A DNA stretch of 64,000 nt from Bacteroidales bacterium (GTDB taxonomy: Bacteria > Bacteroidota > Bacteroidia > Bacteroidales > UBA932). Of this stretch, positions 7,785 to 15,428 are shown one piece after another. Position 1 is the first letter of the stretch. Every line of letters begins with the position of its first letter. The notes beneath the pieces were generated by a model. The model saw only the letters and a program-made list of their open reading frames with translations, searched no databases and was not told where the DNA came from. The DNA lies in the NCBI GenBank assembly GCA_017959005.1, contig JAGDBO010000007.1, forward strand, positions 1 to 64,000, read 5' to 3'. The translations under genes were made by a program, and so were the position numbers.

Positions 7785-8851
7785 TACTGTTGATTCATAA
7801 AAGGAAGATCCTTTGCCTGTTCTACAATCATTTCCGCAACCGTTTCGTTGCTCTTTTGCTTACCGTTGAGAAGGTCAAAGAAGTAGCGCACTCCTCCTGT
7901 CCCCCATCCCTTCTTCAGGATGTATGCTATGCAGAGATTCTGAGGACCTATTGAAGAGGAGATAATATCCAGATCCGTCAGTCCCATCTGGTAGCAGGCA
8001 ATCTGGTAAGCACCTTCTGAACAGTTATTTATAATGTTACGGACATCACCCAGAGTATTGCAGCCTATTCCCTTGAATACCGCCAGATATGGAATGAGTG
8101 AAACCTCCTGAATCTCCGCCTGGTTTACGGCTGCAATCTTCTTGTTTATCTGTTTGAAAGGCTGCATCTCCAAGAAACTGCGGAACGAGTCTCCGTCCAG
8201 CGGAACTTCTGCCAGGTTTCCGGAGGCAACCAGTTTATGAATTTTTCTTCTGTAGTCTGTAATTTCTGAGCGTATCTTACTGAACTCTTCGTCAATAAGT
8301 TCCAGCATTCCTGCCAGACGGCTCATAGAGCGCATATATCTTTTAGGAATCTCCACTCCGGATTTGTAACCGGTATCATGGTCCAGATTTGCCCAGGCGT
8401 GCTGGAGCACTGTACGCATCTGTATCTCAAAGCGGAACGGGAACTCCTCAGTTGAGCAGACATAGTGCAGAGAGAGATAGCCAAAACTGTCTATATCATG
8501 GACTTTGCGCTTGTCTATGGAATTCTCCCAATCTACTTCAAACAATCTCTCAATGGCTGTGGCAACCTTGTCCACATCATCTATGTAATAGGTTATAAGA
8601 CGCACTCCCAGAATATCCGTAATATCTGCCAGGCTCTTGTATTTGTAGCCTTTACGCTCAAGCTTTCCGGCAAGGGAATCTTCCGTCTTTATTCTGGATT
8701 CTATGCTGGCCAGATGGATGCCCGCCTCATCCAAAGAGTTTTTAAGGAGGGCTAATATCTTACCTTCATACTCTTTAAAAAGAGAGAAGTTGTCTCTGTA
8801 TTCCTGCAGAATTGTCTGGCAATGAGAATCTAATTGAGGGGTATGGGACAT
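7784..8851 (-). CDS. RelA/SpoT-domain alarmone synthetase with unassigned C-terminal region
   Basis: The protein has 355 residues. The (p)ppGpp synthetase domain occupies about residues 15-200 and keeps the key motifs: DITDILGVRLITYY (76-89), FGYLSLHY (123-130) and the catalytic EIQMRT (142-147), then HAWANLDHDTGY. There is no HD, TGS or ACT domain, so it is not a long RSH protein. A C-terminal region of about 150 residues (from about 205) has no domain I recognise; it may be regulatory. It is the first gene of the five-gene operon, with a -7 element 19 nt upstream. Family knowledge: such enzymes pyrophosphorylate GDP/GTP, and some (toxSAS) instead modify tRNA or make other toxic products. 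Confidence 0.9.
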   Translation of the reverse strand: MSHTPQLDSHCQTILQEYRDNFSLFKEYEGKILALLKNSLDEAGIHLASIESRIKTEDSLAGKLERKGYKYKSLADITDILGVRLITYYIDDVDKVATAIERLFEVDWENSIDKRKVHDIDSFGYLSLHYVCSTEEFPFRFEIQMRTVLQHAWANLDHDTGYKSGVEIPKRYMRSMSRLAGMLELIDEEFSKIRSEITDYRRKIHKLVASGNLAEVPLDGDSFRSFLEMQPFKQINKKIAAVNQAEIQEVSLIPYLAVFKGIGCNTLGDVRNIINNCSEGAYQIACYQMGLTDLDIISSSIGPQNLCIAYILKKGWGTGGVRYFFDLLNGKQKSNETVAEMIVEQAKDLPFMNQQ

Positions 8852-8870
8852 TGTTTCTTTGTTTATACTC

Positions 8871-8878
8871 CAAAGTTA
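8871..8878 (-). promoter_or_regulatory. -7 element (TAACTTTG) for the alarmone/partner-switch operon
   Basis: The minus strand reads TAACTTTG, matching TAnnTTTG, 19 nt before the synthetase ATG. It is the only such element seen for the five-gene operon, since all later junctions overlap. Confidence 0.55.
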
Positions 8879-8907
8879 AGCATTTTTGTATCTTTACAAA
8901 CAGAAAA

Positions 8908-10392
8908 ATGGCGCAAGCCATAAATCTTTACCCTATGGAACAGAAAATCAGAATCAAAGAAGAGGCGGCAAGATGTCTTCTCTGCAATGACGCCCCTTGT
9001 ACCAAGGCTTGTATTAAGGGATTAGATCCGGCCCGTGGAATGCGTGCCATTAAATTTGACAATATGGAGTGCGCAGGATTGTACTTCTCCGATGAGGGGT
9101 GCAACCTCTGTGATGCACCTTGTGAAAAGGTATGTATTCATTATGATTTCCCTATCCGCATAAAGGCTGTAGCTGAGCAGGTTGCAAAGAGGGAGGATAA
9201 ACCGGAGGCAGACCTCTCCATTGATTTCTGCGGTATTCACTGTGAGAATCCTTTCTTTTTGGCTTCGTCTGCCATCTGTACTAACTATGAGATGGTTGCC
9301 AATGCTTTTGAGATGGGATGGGGCGGAGTTGTCTATAAGACCATCTGCCTTGAGGAGATAAATGAGGTCTCTCCAAGATTTGATTCCGTGGAGGATGAGA
9401 AGGGTGAGTTCTGGGGATTCCGTAACATGGAGCAACTCTCAGAGAACCCGCCTGAGGTTGATTTTGACATACTTAAAAGACTCAAACAAAACTATCCTTC
9501 TAAGATTGTCATTGCCTCAATTATGGGCAAGAGTGAAGAGGAGTGGGTTGAACTTGCCAAGAGGGCAGAGGCTGCGGGAGTAGATGCTGTTGAACTTAAC
9601 TACTCCTGTCCTCAGATGAAGTATGTCGGAATGGGCAGTGACGTAGGACAGAACAGTGAGCTGGTAACCATTTATACTCACTATGTTAAGCAGGCCGTAA
9701 AGATTCCGGTCATTCCAAAGATGACTCCTAACATCACCAACATTATGACCCCGGCACAGGCCGCCTACTTCTCCGGTGCAGATGCAGTCTCTGCAATCAA
9801 CACCATCAAGTCCGTTACAATGAGCAATGACTCTGCGGTTTCCGGCAAAAAGACCACATCCGGCTACTCCGGCAAGGCCATTAAACCAATAGCACTCAGA
9901 CACGTATTGGACATCACCAAGCACCCTCTTTTAAAGGGATTTCAGGTGAGCGGAATAGGAGGCATTGAAACCTGGAGAGATGCTCTGGAATTCATTCAGC
10001 TTGGCTGTACCAACACCCAGATCTGTACAGCCGTTATGCAGTACGGCTACAGAATCATAGATGATTTGAAAGAGGGTATGGCTGACTACATGCAGAAGAA
10101 CAACATTGCCCATCTGTCAGATATAGTTGGAAGTGAACTTCCTTCATTTGTACGTGCAGATTACCTGGACCGTGACACTTTTGTCATGCCAACCATAGAT
10201 AGAGAGAAATGCCTTGGTTGCGGACGCTGCTACATCTCCTGCAGAGACGGCGGACACCAGGCCATTGAGTTTGACAGTGAGAGAAAACCTCACATCATTG
10301 GAAAGAAATGCGTAGGCTGTCACCTCTGCCGCCTTATCTGCCCTAGCGGAGCCATAGGAACTGCCAAGAGAGTTCCAAAGCGCACCAACTAA
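8908..10392 (+). CDS. preA: PreA-like dihydropyrimidine dehydrogenase with extra N-terminal Fe-S domain
   Basis: The protein has about 494 residues. The N-terminus has two cysteine groups, CxxCxxxxCxxxC at 23-35 and CxxCxxxCxxxC at 65-76, like the Fe-S region of PreT/GltD and mammalian DPD. A DHOD-type FMN barrel follows (about 105-400), with NYSCPQM carrying the likely active-site Cys. The C-terminus has two ferredoxin motifs (CLGCGRCYISC and CVGCHLCRLIC). DPD-type enzymes reduce uracil and thymine using NAD(P)H through a PreT partner. No preT lies nearby. ATG 8908 is preferred; ATG 8935 is also possible, and the frame is open back to 8812. A weak -7-like TATCTTTA is at 8889-8896. Confidence 0.8.
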   Translation: MAQAINLYPMEQKIRIKEEAARCLLCNDAPCTKACIKGLDPARGMRAIKFDNMECAGLYFSDEGCNLCDAPCEKVCIHYDFPIRIKAVAEQVAKREDKPEADLSIDFCGIHCENPFFLASSAICTNYEMVANAFEMGWGGVVYKTICLEEINEVSPRFDSVEDEKGEFWGFRNMEQLSENPPEVDFDILKRLKQNYPSKIVIASIMGKSEEEWVELAKRAEAAGVDAVELNYSCPQMKYVGMGSDVGQNSELVTIYTHYVKQAVKIPVIPKMTPNITNIMTPAQAAYFSGADAVSAINTIKSVTMSNDSAVSGKKTTSGYSGKAIKPIALRHVLDITKHPLLKGFQVSGIGGIETWRDALEFIQLGCTNTQICTAVMQYGYRIIDDLKEGMADYMQKNNIAHLSDIVGSELPSFVRADYLDRDTFVMPTIDREKCLGCGRCYISCRDGGHQAIEFDSERKPHIIGKKCVGCHLCRLICPSGAIGTAKRVPKRTN

Positions 10393-10395
10393 GGG

Positions 10396-10716
10396 TCAGT
10401 TTGCCTTTTTTCTCAAAGCTTCATAGTATGCGTGGCGTTTCGGATTCTCCTTAAACCAGCCACGCATAACTCTTTTCTCCTGGGCAAAAATCTCCATTAT
10501 TCCCCAGAAGCAGGAGAAGGCCGCAGCTCCTAAGATTGTGGAGATTACGGTGTTTTGTACAAAGAGTGATGCCGCAGAGAAAAGAACTCCTGCAAGGCAC
10601 ATCACCCACCAGCTTTTCTTGCCGTAATAGTATTCAAGTTTTATGACTACGGGGTGGCAGATTCCAATAATTAGAAAGACCGCCGCACCCACCAATATTC
10701 CATTAAAGTTCACCAT
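10396..10716 (-). CDS. DUF4491 family small membrane protein
   Basis: This 106-residue protein has three or four hydrophobic helices and begins with a short polar stretch followed by ILVGAAVFLIIGICHPVVIK. A KLEYYYGKKSWW loop sits between the first two helices, and the basic tail contains WFKENPKRH. This matches the layout of DUF4491 proteins common in Bacteroidales, whose function is unknown. It is convergent with the PreA-like gene, separated by only 3 bp, and lies 23 bp downstream of the ABC transporter gene, so it may be the last gene of that operon. Confidence 0.8.
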   Translation of the reverse strand: MVNFNGILVGAAVFLIIGICHPVVIKLEYYYGKKSWWVMCLAGVLFSAASLFVQNTVISTILGAAAFSCFWGIMEIFAQEKRVMRGWFKENPKRHAYYEALRKKAN

Positions 10717-10739
10717 TTCAATCTGTTCTCTTGTTGCTC

Positions 10740-12380
10740 CTATCTGGATTCAAACTCCAAAAGGGCGTCTGCATACTTTGCAACTGTCTCACGATGGGAG
10801 ATAAAGAGAATGGTCTTGTTTCCCTTGTAGGTGTTGCAGAGGTTTTCAAGCAGGCGGTTCTCCGTCTTGGAGTCAAGTGCGCTGGTGGCTTCATCCAAAA
10901 GAAGTACGCCGCCCGGGCGGAGCAATGCCCTTGCAATGGCTATTCTCTGGCACTGTCCGTCTGAGAGGCCGTTGCCGTCTTCACCGCACATAGTATCCAA
11001 TCCCTGAGGGAGTTGCATAACAAAGGAAGCCTCGGCAATGGAGAGCACCTCCTTAAGACGCTCATCCGTTGCAGTTGGATCTGCAAGCAGGAGGTTCTCC
11101 CTAACTGTTCCGGAGAGAAGGGTCTTGCCCTGCGGAACATACATAAAGTTGCACCTTGTGGAGGCGGAGATTGGAGTCTCCGTTCCATCTTCCGTGTAGA
11201 TAACAACCTTGCCCTTAGTTGGATGGAGCAGGCCCATAATTATCTTCATCATGGTGCTCTTGCCGCTTCCGGTTGGGCCCACAATGGTTGTAATCTTGCC
11301 CGGTTTGAAATCAAACGAGAAGTCTGTAAGTATCTCCGGAGAGGTTGGGTAACGGAAAGTTACCTTGTCCATCTTTATACCCGGAGCACCCGGAATTTGT
11401 ATTGGTTCTCCCTGCTCCTCAACTGTAAGGTCAGAAAGTTCCGCCAGGCGCTCAACTGAGGTGATTGCTCTGATGAATGCAGGGATAGTGCTACCTATCT
11501 CACTTATAGGACGCTGCACCTGTCCAACAAGTTGAAGCATTGCAGTCATCATACCGTAAGTTACTGCACCGCTGCTTATTCCCAGAACTCCCCAGAGGAA
11601 GGCAGCAGCATAACCGCCCATAAAACCGATACCCATAAAAGTTCTGGAGATAGCGTTGAAGTTCAATCTCTTACGGGTAAGGTTCTCAATATCTGACTGG
11701 AGGTTATCCAGTTTACCCAGAACTCTGGAAGGACCAAAGAGCATCAGAACCAGAATTCTAGAACGGAGGTTATCCTGGAAAACCTGCTGAGCCTCACTGT
11801 CTTTGGAACGTATGGCGTTGGTGAGTTTTCTTAGTTGGGTAAAGTACATTCTGGAACCCACAATGGCTATGACCATAAGAATGATCATAATCCAAAGGAG
11901 TTGCGGAGCCAGGGTAAGGGTAAATATGGAGGCTGCAACCAACTGACAGCAAGTGACTACCAGATTTGGGAACTGAAGACACATAATGTCAGTTACAACC
12001 CTTATGTCCTCCTCCAGACGGTTTACGGTATCTGCACTGTGATAGGTTTCCGTACCGTTCCAGGTACTGTTGAGCACATGCTCAAAGTACTTGCGTCTCA
12101 AATAGTTCTTGGTCTTTACCTCTGTCATGCTCTCCCACCAGGAGGAGAAGACTCTGGAGGAGATCAGAACTACAAGGGTAACTGCCAAAAGAGTGATGGC
12201 TTTGTTTAGAGGAAAATCACTGTTGTGAGTTACAATATCTACCAGAAGGCGGCAAACCCATACAAATGAGAGAGATGCAACCACTCTCACCAAGCCTGCG
12301 AGTATGCTTACCGTAATCCGCCATCTTGAATGGCGTGACATCTCCCAGGCAGCACGTATGGAATAAGCCAGACTCTTCAT
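10740..12380 (-). CDS. ABC exporter, fused permease and ATPase
   Basis: The protein has 546 residues. A type I exporter permease (about 1-310) has six hydrophobic segments. The ATPase domain (about 330-546) has Walker A GPTGSGKST, the signature LSDGQ (Ser-Asp instead of the usual Ser-Gly), Walker B VLLLDEATSALD and the H-loop FISHRE. It would work as a homodimer in the inner membrane. There is no N-terminal C39 peptidase domain. It follows a PqqD gene by 15 nt in an operon with an HprK-like kinase and an S26-type peptidase, suggesting that it exports or processes a modified peptide, although lipid or drug export cannot be excluded. Confidence 0.9.
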   Translation of the reverse strand: MKSLAYSIRAAWEMSRHSRWRITVSILAGLVRVVASLSFVWVCRLLVDIVTHNSDFPLNKAITLLAVTLVVLISSRVFSSWWESMTEVKTKNYLRRKYFEHVLNSTWNGTETYHSADTVNRLEEDIRVVTDIMCLQFPNLVVTCCQLVAASIFTLTLAPQLLWIMIILMVIAIVGSRMYFTQLRKLTNAIRSKDSEAQQVFQDNLRSRILVLMLFGPSRVLGKLDNLQSDIENLTRKRLNFNAISRTFMGIGFMGGYAAAFLWGVLGISSGAVTYGMMTAMLQLVGQVQRPISEIGSTIPAFIRAITSVERLAELSDLTVEEQGEPIQIPGAPGIKMDKVTFRYPTSPEILTDFSFDFKPGKITTIVGPTGSGKSTMMKIIMGLLHPTKGKVVIYTEDGTETPISASTRCNFMYVPQGKTLLSGTVRENLLLADPTATDERLKEVLSIAEASFVMQLPQGLDTMCGEDGNGLSDGQCQRIAIARALLRPGGVLLLDEATSALDSKTENRLLENLCNTYKGNKTILFISHRETVAKYADALLEFESR

Positions 12381-12395
12381 TGTTGCTTCTGTTTG

Positions 12396-12665
12396 TTACT
12401 TGTCAAGCAGGCCTGCCTCTTCCCATTTGCTGAGAAGATTCTTAACATCCTTTCTTGCAATCTCTTCAGTTACCTCATACTCATCTGTAAGAAGCGTAAC
12501 AACATCATCCTCTGTAAACTCTTTGCCTACAAGGTTTTCCCAAAGGTAGACAGCAGTATCGTTGAGGGTTATGATCTTGTTGAAGTTTACACGTTCAACA
12601 CCCTCTCCGGTAATGATGTGTTCTCCTACAATTGTTCTGAGTTTAAAACCTGTTTTAATTTTCAT
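12396..12665 (-). CDS. PqqD-like protein (RiPP recognition element)
   Basis: This 89-residue protein resembles PqqD. An N-terminal beta region (GEHIITGEG, then FNKIITLNDTAVYLWENL) is followed by a winged-helix part (EFTEDDVVTLLTDEYEV, then a helix ending WEEAGLLDK). PqqD-like proteins and RRE domains bind the leader of a precursor peptide and present it to modifying enzymes. The surrounding peptidase, HprK-like kinase and ABC exporter fit that idea, but no precursor gene is evident within the operon. In Bacteroidota, stand-alone PqqD proteins are often found in such loci with no proven product. Confidence 0.85.
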   Translation of the reverse strand: MKIKTGFKLRTIVGEHIITGEGVERVNFNKIITLNDTAVYLWENLVGKEFTEDDVVTLLTDEYEVTEEIARKDVKNLLSKWEEAGLLDK

Positions 12666-12690
12666 ATCGTTCTATTTTACTTATTCATCG

Positions 12691-13116
12691 TTAAAGAAAG
12701 AGTCTGCGGTAAAATCCTAATAAGTAACGCCTTATGGGGAGAAGTCTTCTCCAGAACTTTCCGCTTGGCGGGGTAACCTCTTTCTTTCCGTTTTTAATAA
12801 TCTTTATTACAACTCCTAAAACATCCTCTTTTTTGCAGTGCTCCGTTCCTGCAATGTTGCCGTCTCCCATAAGGGTGAGATTGTTGTTATGCTCCTCTAT
12901 TACCCTGTGCATCACGTATCTATCGGGAGCTATTCTGGCCAGAACAATGTCCCACTTTTTTGGCTCCTGCTTTTTGAGCAGCACGTTGTCCTTTCCCTGG
13001 CGGATGAAGGGGAGCATGCTGTTGCCCTTGGGTTGGAGCTCCACCTCCCTACCCTCATCCAAAAGCTTGCCAACCTCCGGTATCAGTATCTCGTTAGGTA
13101 CAACTCGCTTATTCAT
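12691..13116 (-). CDS. S24/S26-family signal-peptidase-like protein
   Basis: From ATG 13116 the protein has 141 residues; the frame is open further upstream, but that part would lie inside the HprK-like gene. It has the S26 core: GNSMLPFIRQGK with the probable nucleophile Ser, the strand WDIVLARI, and VMHRVI with the His expected in Ser-His-type (SipW/ER-like) signal peptidases rather than the Ser-Lys type; a GDGN turn follows. There is no clear N-terminal membrane anchor, unlike typical signal peptidases, but the C-terminus is basic and hydrophobic (RRYLLGFYRRLFL). The start overlaps the upstream gene by 8 nt. It may process a peptide handled by the neighbouring PqqD and ABC exporter. Confidence 0.75.
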   Translation of the reverse strand: MNKRVVPNEILIPEVGKLLDEGREVELQPKGNSMLPFIRQGKDNVLLKKQEPKKWDIVLARIAPDRYVMHRVIEEHNNNLTLMGDGNIAGTEHCKKEDVLGVVIKIIKNGKKEVTPPSGKFWRRLLPIRRYLLGFYRRLFL

Positions 13117-13981
13117 GGACGGTCTCAAAACAAAGTTTTGCAGCATCTGCATTTGGCAGACACTCAAGGTTATAGCAAGGTACGGTGGTGGCAACGGCAG
13201 AGAGGGCGTTATGGAGTCCATCTGCTATAGGACCATCAGGACGGAAAGAGGAGACACTCGGATAGAGACAGGCGTAGGCGGCAACAAGTTTGAGGCGCTG
13301 GATTTTGTTCTCTTTTGCCTGGATTATTCTCACAAATGCACCTACCGGAAGCTCTTCCGCTTTGTAACAGCGGGTTTTACCGCTCCACGGAGTTCCGTAA
13401 ACGGTTACCGTTCCATCATCCTTTATTCTTACAACAGGGTTGTCATCATTGAGGAGTTCACAGCCGGGTATGTTCTCCAGCCAGAGGCGGCTGTGGGTGC
13501 TCTTTCCCGTACCGCTTCTGCCCAAAAAGAGATACCCCTTGCCATCCTTCTTGATTACTGAGGAGTGGAAGGAGAGGGTGTTGAAACGGGCGCAACGCAT
13601 AGCGTAGGCTATCATCATTACGTTGTTTACGGTAAAGAGGTACTCTGAAGGGTCTACAACAGAGAACTCTACCTCTGAGAAATCCTCAGAGCAGAGCATA
13701 CGGCCGCTTATGGGGAGTTTTGGCAGAGGTGCCATCTCCCAGAACCACTTGCCTGTGGGGGTCTTTCCTACGGTAATGTTTGGAAAACCGGCCTCCTCTG
13801 AGACAATCATTGGTTTGTCATAGCGCTCCGTTACGGCCTCTATCTGCCTTATATTCAGAATAAAAGGACCGGTTTTCTCTGAGCGGAAGGGAGTGAGGTT
13901 GCCCATTTTATCCAAAAACGAAACATTCTCTGCCTCCATCCGTACAAGGTGTCCGCCTATTTCATAAACCCTGTTTTCCAT
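13109..13981 (-). CDS. HPr-kinase-like P-loop protein (serine-kinase type)
   Basis: The protein has 290 residues. The N-terminal half is a beta-rich domain without a known motif. The C-terminal half resembles HprK: SFHSSVI (H139), Walker A GRSGTGKST (154-162), LLNDDNPVV (177-184) and GTPWSGKTR (196-204). True HprK phosphorylates HPr Ser46, but the HprK signature for that reaction is not evident and no ptsH is nearby. HprK-like kinases also occur in RiPP loci, where some phosphorylate lasso peptides. As first gene of the HprK/S26/PqqD/ABC operon, with its own -7 element, a peptide substrate is plausible but unproven. Confidence 0.8.
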   Translation of the reverse strand: MENRVYEIGGHLVRMEAENVSFLDKMGNLTPFRSEKTGPFILNIRQIEAVTERYDKPMIVSEEAGFPNITVGKTPTGKWFWEMAPLPKLPISGRMLCSEDFSEVEFSVVDPSEYLFTVNNVMMIAYAMRCARFNTLSFHSSVIKKDGKGYLFLGRSGTGKSTHSRLWLENIPGCELLNDDNPVVRIKDDGTVTVYGTPWSGKTRCYKAEELPVGAFVRIIQAKENKIQRLKLVAAYACLYPSVSSFRPDGPIADGLHNALSAVATTVPCYNLECLPNADAAKLCFETVHE

Positions 13982-14005
13982 ATCTGTTCAGATAGTCAGT
14001 AATTG

Positions 14006-14013
14006 CAAATTTA
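14006..14013 (-). promoter_or_regulatory. -7 element (TAAATTTG) for the HprK/S26/PqqD/ABC operon
   Basis: On the minus strand this reads TAAATTTG, matching TAnnTTTG, 24 nt before the HprK-like ATG. It is the only promoter seen for this operon. Confidence 0.55.
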
Positions 14014-14035
14014 CATCTTTTTACTCTTTTCTTAT

Positions 14036-14043
14036 TATTTTTG
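14036..14043 (+). promoter_or_regulatory. -7 element (TATTTTTG) for trkA
   Basis: TATTTTTG lies 19 nt before the preferred ATG of trkA. Because the longer reading frame from 14003 runs through this element, the shorter start is favoured. Confidence 0.5.
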
Positions 14044-14062
14044 CGGCGTAAAACAAAGTTAT

Positions 14063-15415
14063 ATGAACATTGTAATAGCAGGTGCGGGAGAGGTTGGAAG
14101 CCATCTGGCCAAGATGCTCAGCAGAGAGGCCAATGACATCACAATCATAGACGGTGACGAGTCTCGTTTGGAGAAACTCTCTGAACTGGCGGACGTTGTA
14201 ACTGTCCTGGGAGATCCTACATCCATTCCCGTTCTCAAGGAAGCAAGGGTAGAAAAGGCAGACCTCTTCATTGCTGTAGGTCCGGCTCAGACCCAAAACA
14301 CCAACATCATCTCTGCAATGCTCGCCAAGAAGATGGGAGCCAAGAAGGTTACGGCCCGCATTAACAACGACGAGTATATGGAGCATGATAACAAGCTCAT
14401 ATTCACGGAACTGGGCATAGACTTACTCTTCTATCCGGAGAAGATGGCGGCTTACGAGATCATAGACCTTCTGAAAGAGACCGGTACTTCCGAGTTCATG
14501 GACTTTGCACGCGGTAAACTGCAGATGGTGGTCTTCCGCCTGGATGAGGGTGCACCTCTGGTAAACAAGACCATCAATATGCTCAGGGAGCGGACCAACG
14601 TAGATAAGCCTTACAAGGCTGTTGCCATTGAGAGAGGAAACCATACCCTGATTCCTACCGGAGATACCAAGTTTATGCAGGATGACCTTGTCTTTATGGT
14701 GAGCAAGAAAGAGGGTGTTGCAGAACTTATGAGTTTCTCCGGAAAGTATGAGATTGACGTTAAGAACCTTATGGTAATTGGAGGAGGAAGAATTGCAGAG
14801 ATGCTTACACGCAAGATGGTCCATAAGGTAGATCATATTAAAATCATTGAACAGAAGAAGGAGCGCTGCGAGTATCTGGCTGAGACCTTCCCTAACGTTG
14901 TGGTTATCAACGGAGACGGAAGAAATACTGACCTCCTGGTTGAGGAGGATGCAGCCAATTATGATGCATTTGTGGCAGTTACCTCTTCCAGTGAGGCAAA
15001 CATTCTCTCCTGCGTTGCCGTTAAGAACATGGGTGTTCCAAAGGTGATTGCGGAGGTTGAGAATATAGAGTACATCAAACTTGCTGAGGATATGGGAGTT
15101 GATGCAGTCATTAACAAGAAGCTTGTTACAGCCGGCAGAATATTCCGCTTCACTCTCAGCAACAAGGTGCGCTCAATTAAGTGTCTTAACGGTTCTGACG
15201 CTGAGGTACTTGAGTTTATTGCCAACCCTGAGAGTGCAATAACAAAGGCCCCTATCAAGGATCTTAAGTTCCCTAAAGAGGCAATCATTGGTGGAATCAT
15301 AAGGGGAGAAGAGAGCATAATCCCTAACGATTTCACTCAGATCTCCCCATATGACAGAGTTGTGGTATTTGCTTTGCCACAAGTACTTGCAAGAGTCAAT
15401 AAGTTCTTTGTGTAA
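14063..15415 (+). CDS. trkA: Trk system potassium uptake regulatory protein TrkA
   Basis: This cytosolic protein gates the K+ channel TrkH/TrkG by binding NAD(H) or nucleotides. From ATG 14063 it has 450 residues in two tandem RCK units: Rossmann (1-125) with GAGEVGSHLA, RCK_C (135-220), a second Rossmann (about 228-350) with VIGGGRIAEM, and a second RCK_C (365-450). The double arrangement and length are standard. The start is chosen because MNIVIAGAGEVG begins exactly at the first beta strand; an upstream extension would cross the promoter and encode a non-homologous hydrophobic leader. No trkH is in the window. Confidence 0.93.
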   Translation: MNIVIAGAGEVGSHLAKMLSREANDITIIDGDESRLEKLSELADVVTVLGDPTSIPVLKEARVEKADLFIAVGPAQTQNTNIISAMLAKKMGAKKVTARINNDEYMEHDNKLIFTELGIDLLFYPEKMAAYEIIDLLKETGTSEFMDFARGKLQMVVFRLDEGAPLVNKTINMLRERTNVDKPYKAVAIERGNHTLIPTGDTKFMQDDLVFMVSKKEGVAELMSFSGKYEIDVKNLMVIGGGRIAEMLTRKMVHKVDHIKIIEQKKERCEYLAETFPNVVVINGDGRNTDLLVEEDAANYDAFVAVTSSSEANILSCVAVKNMGVPKVIAEVENIEYIKLAEDMGVDAVINKKLVTAGRIFRFTLSNKVRSIKCLNGSDAEVLEFIANPESAITKAPIKDLKFPKEAIIGGIIRGEESIIPNDFTQISPYDRVVVFALPQVLARVNKFFV

Positions 15416-15428
15416 CTTTTTGCTTTTG

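Noticed and set aside
12734..13561. Plus-strand ORF of 275 residues across the S26/HprK-like genes
   Set aside because: It is antisense to two genes with clear motifs (GNSMLPF and GRSGTGKST), has no recognisable domain and no promoter.
14003..14062. TrkA start at 14003
   Set aside because: The added 20 residues are not TrkA-like and would run through the -7 element; ATG 14063 begins the Rossmann strand.
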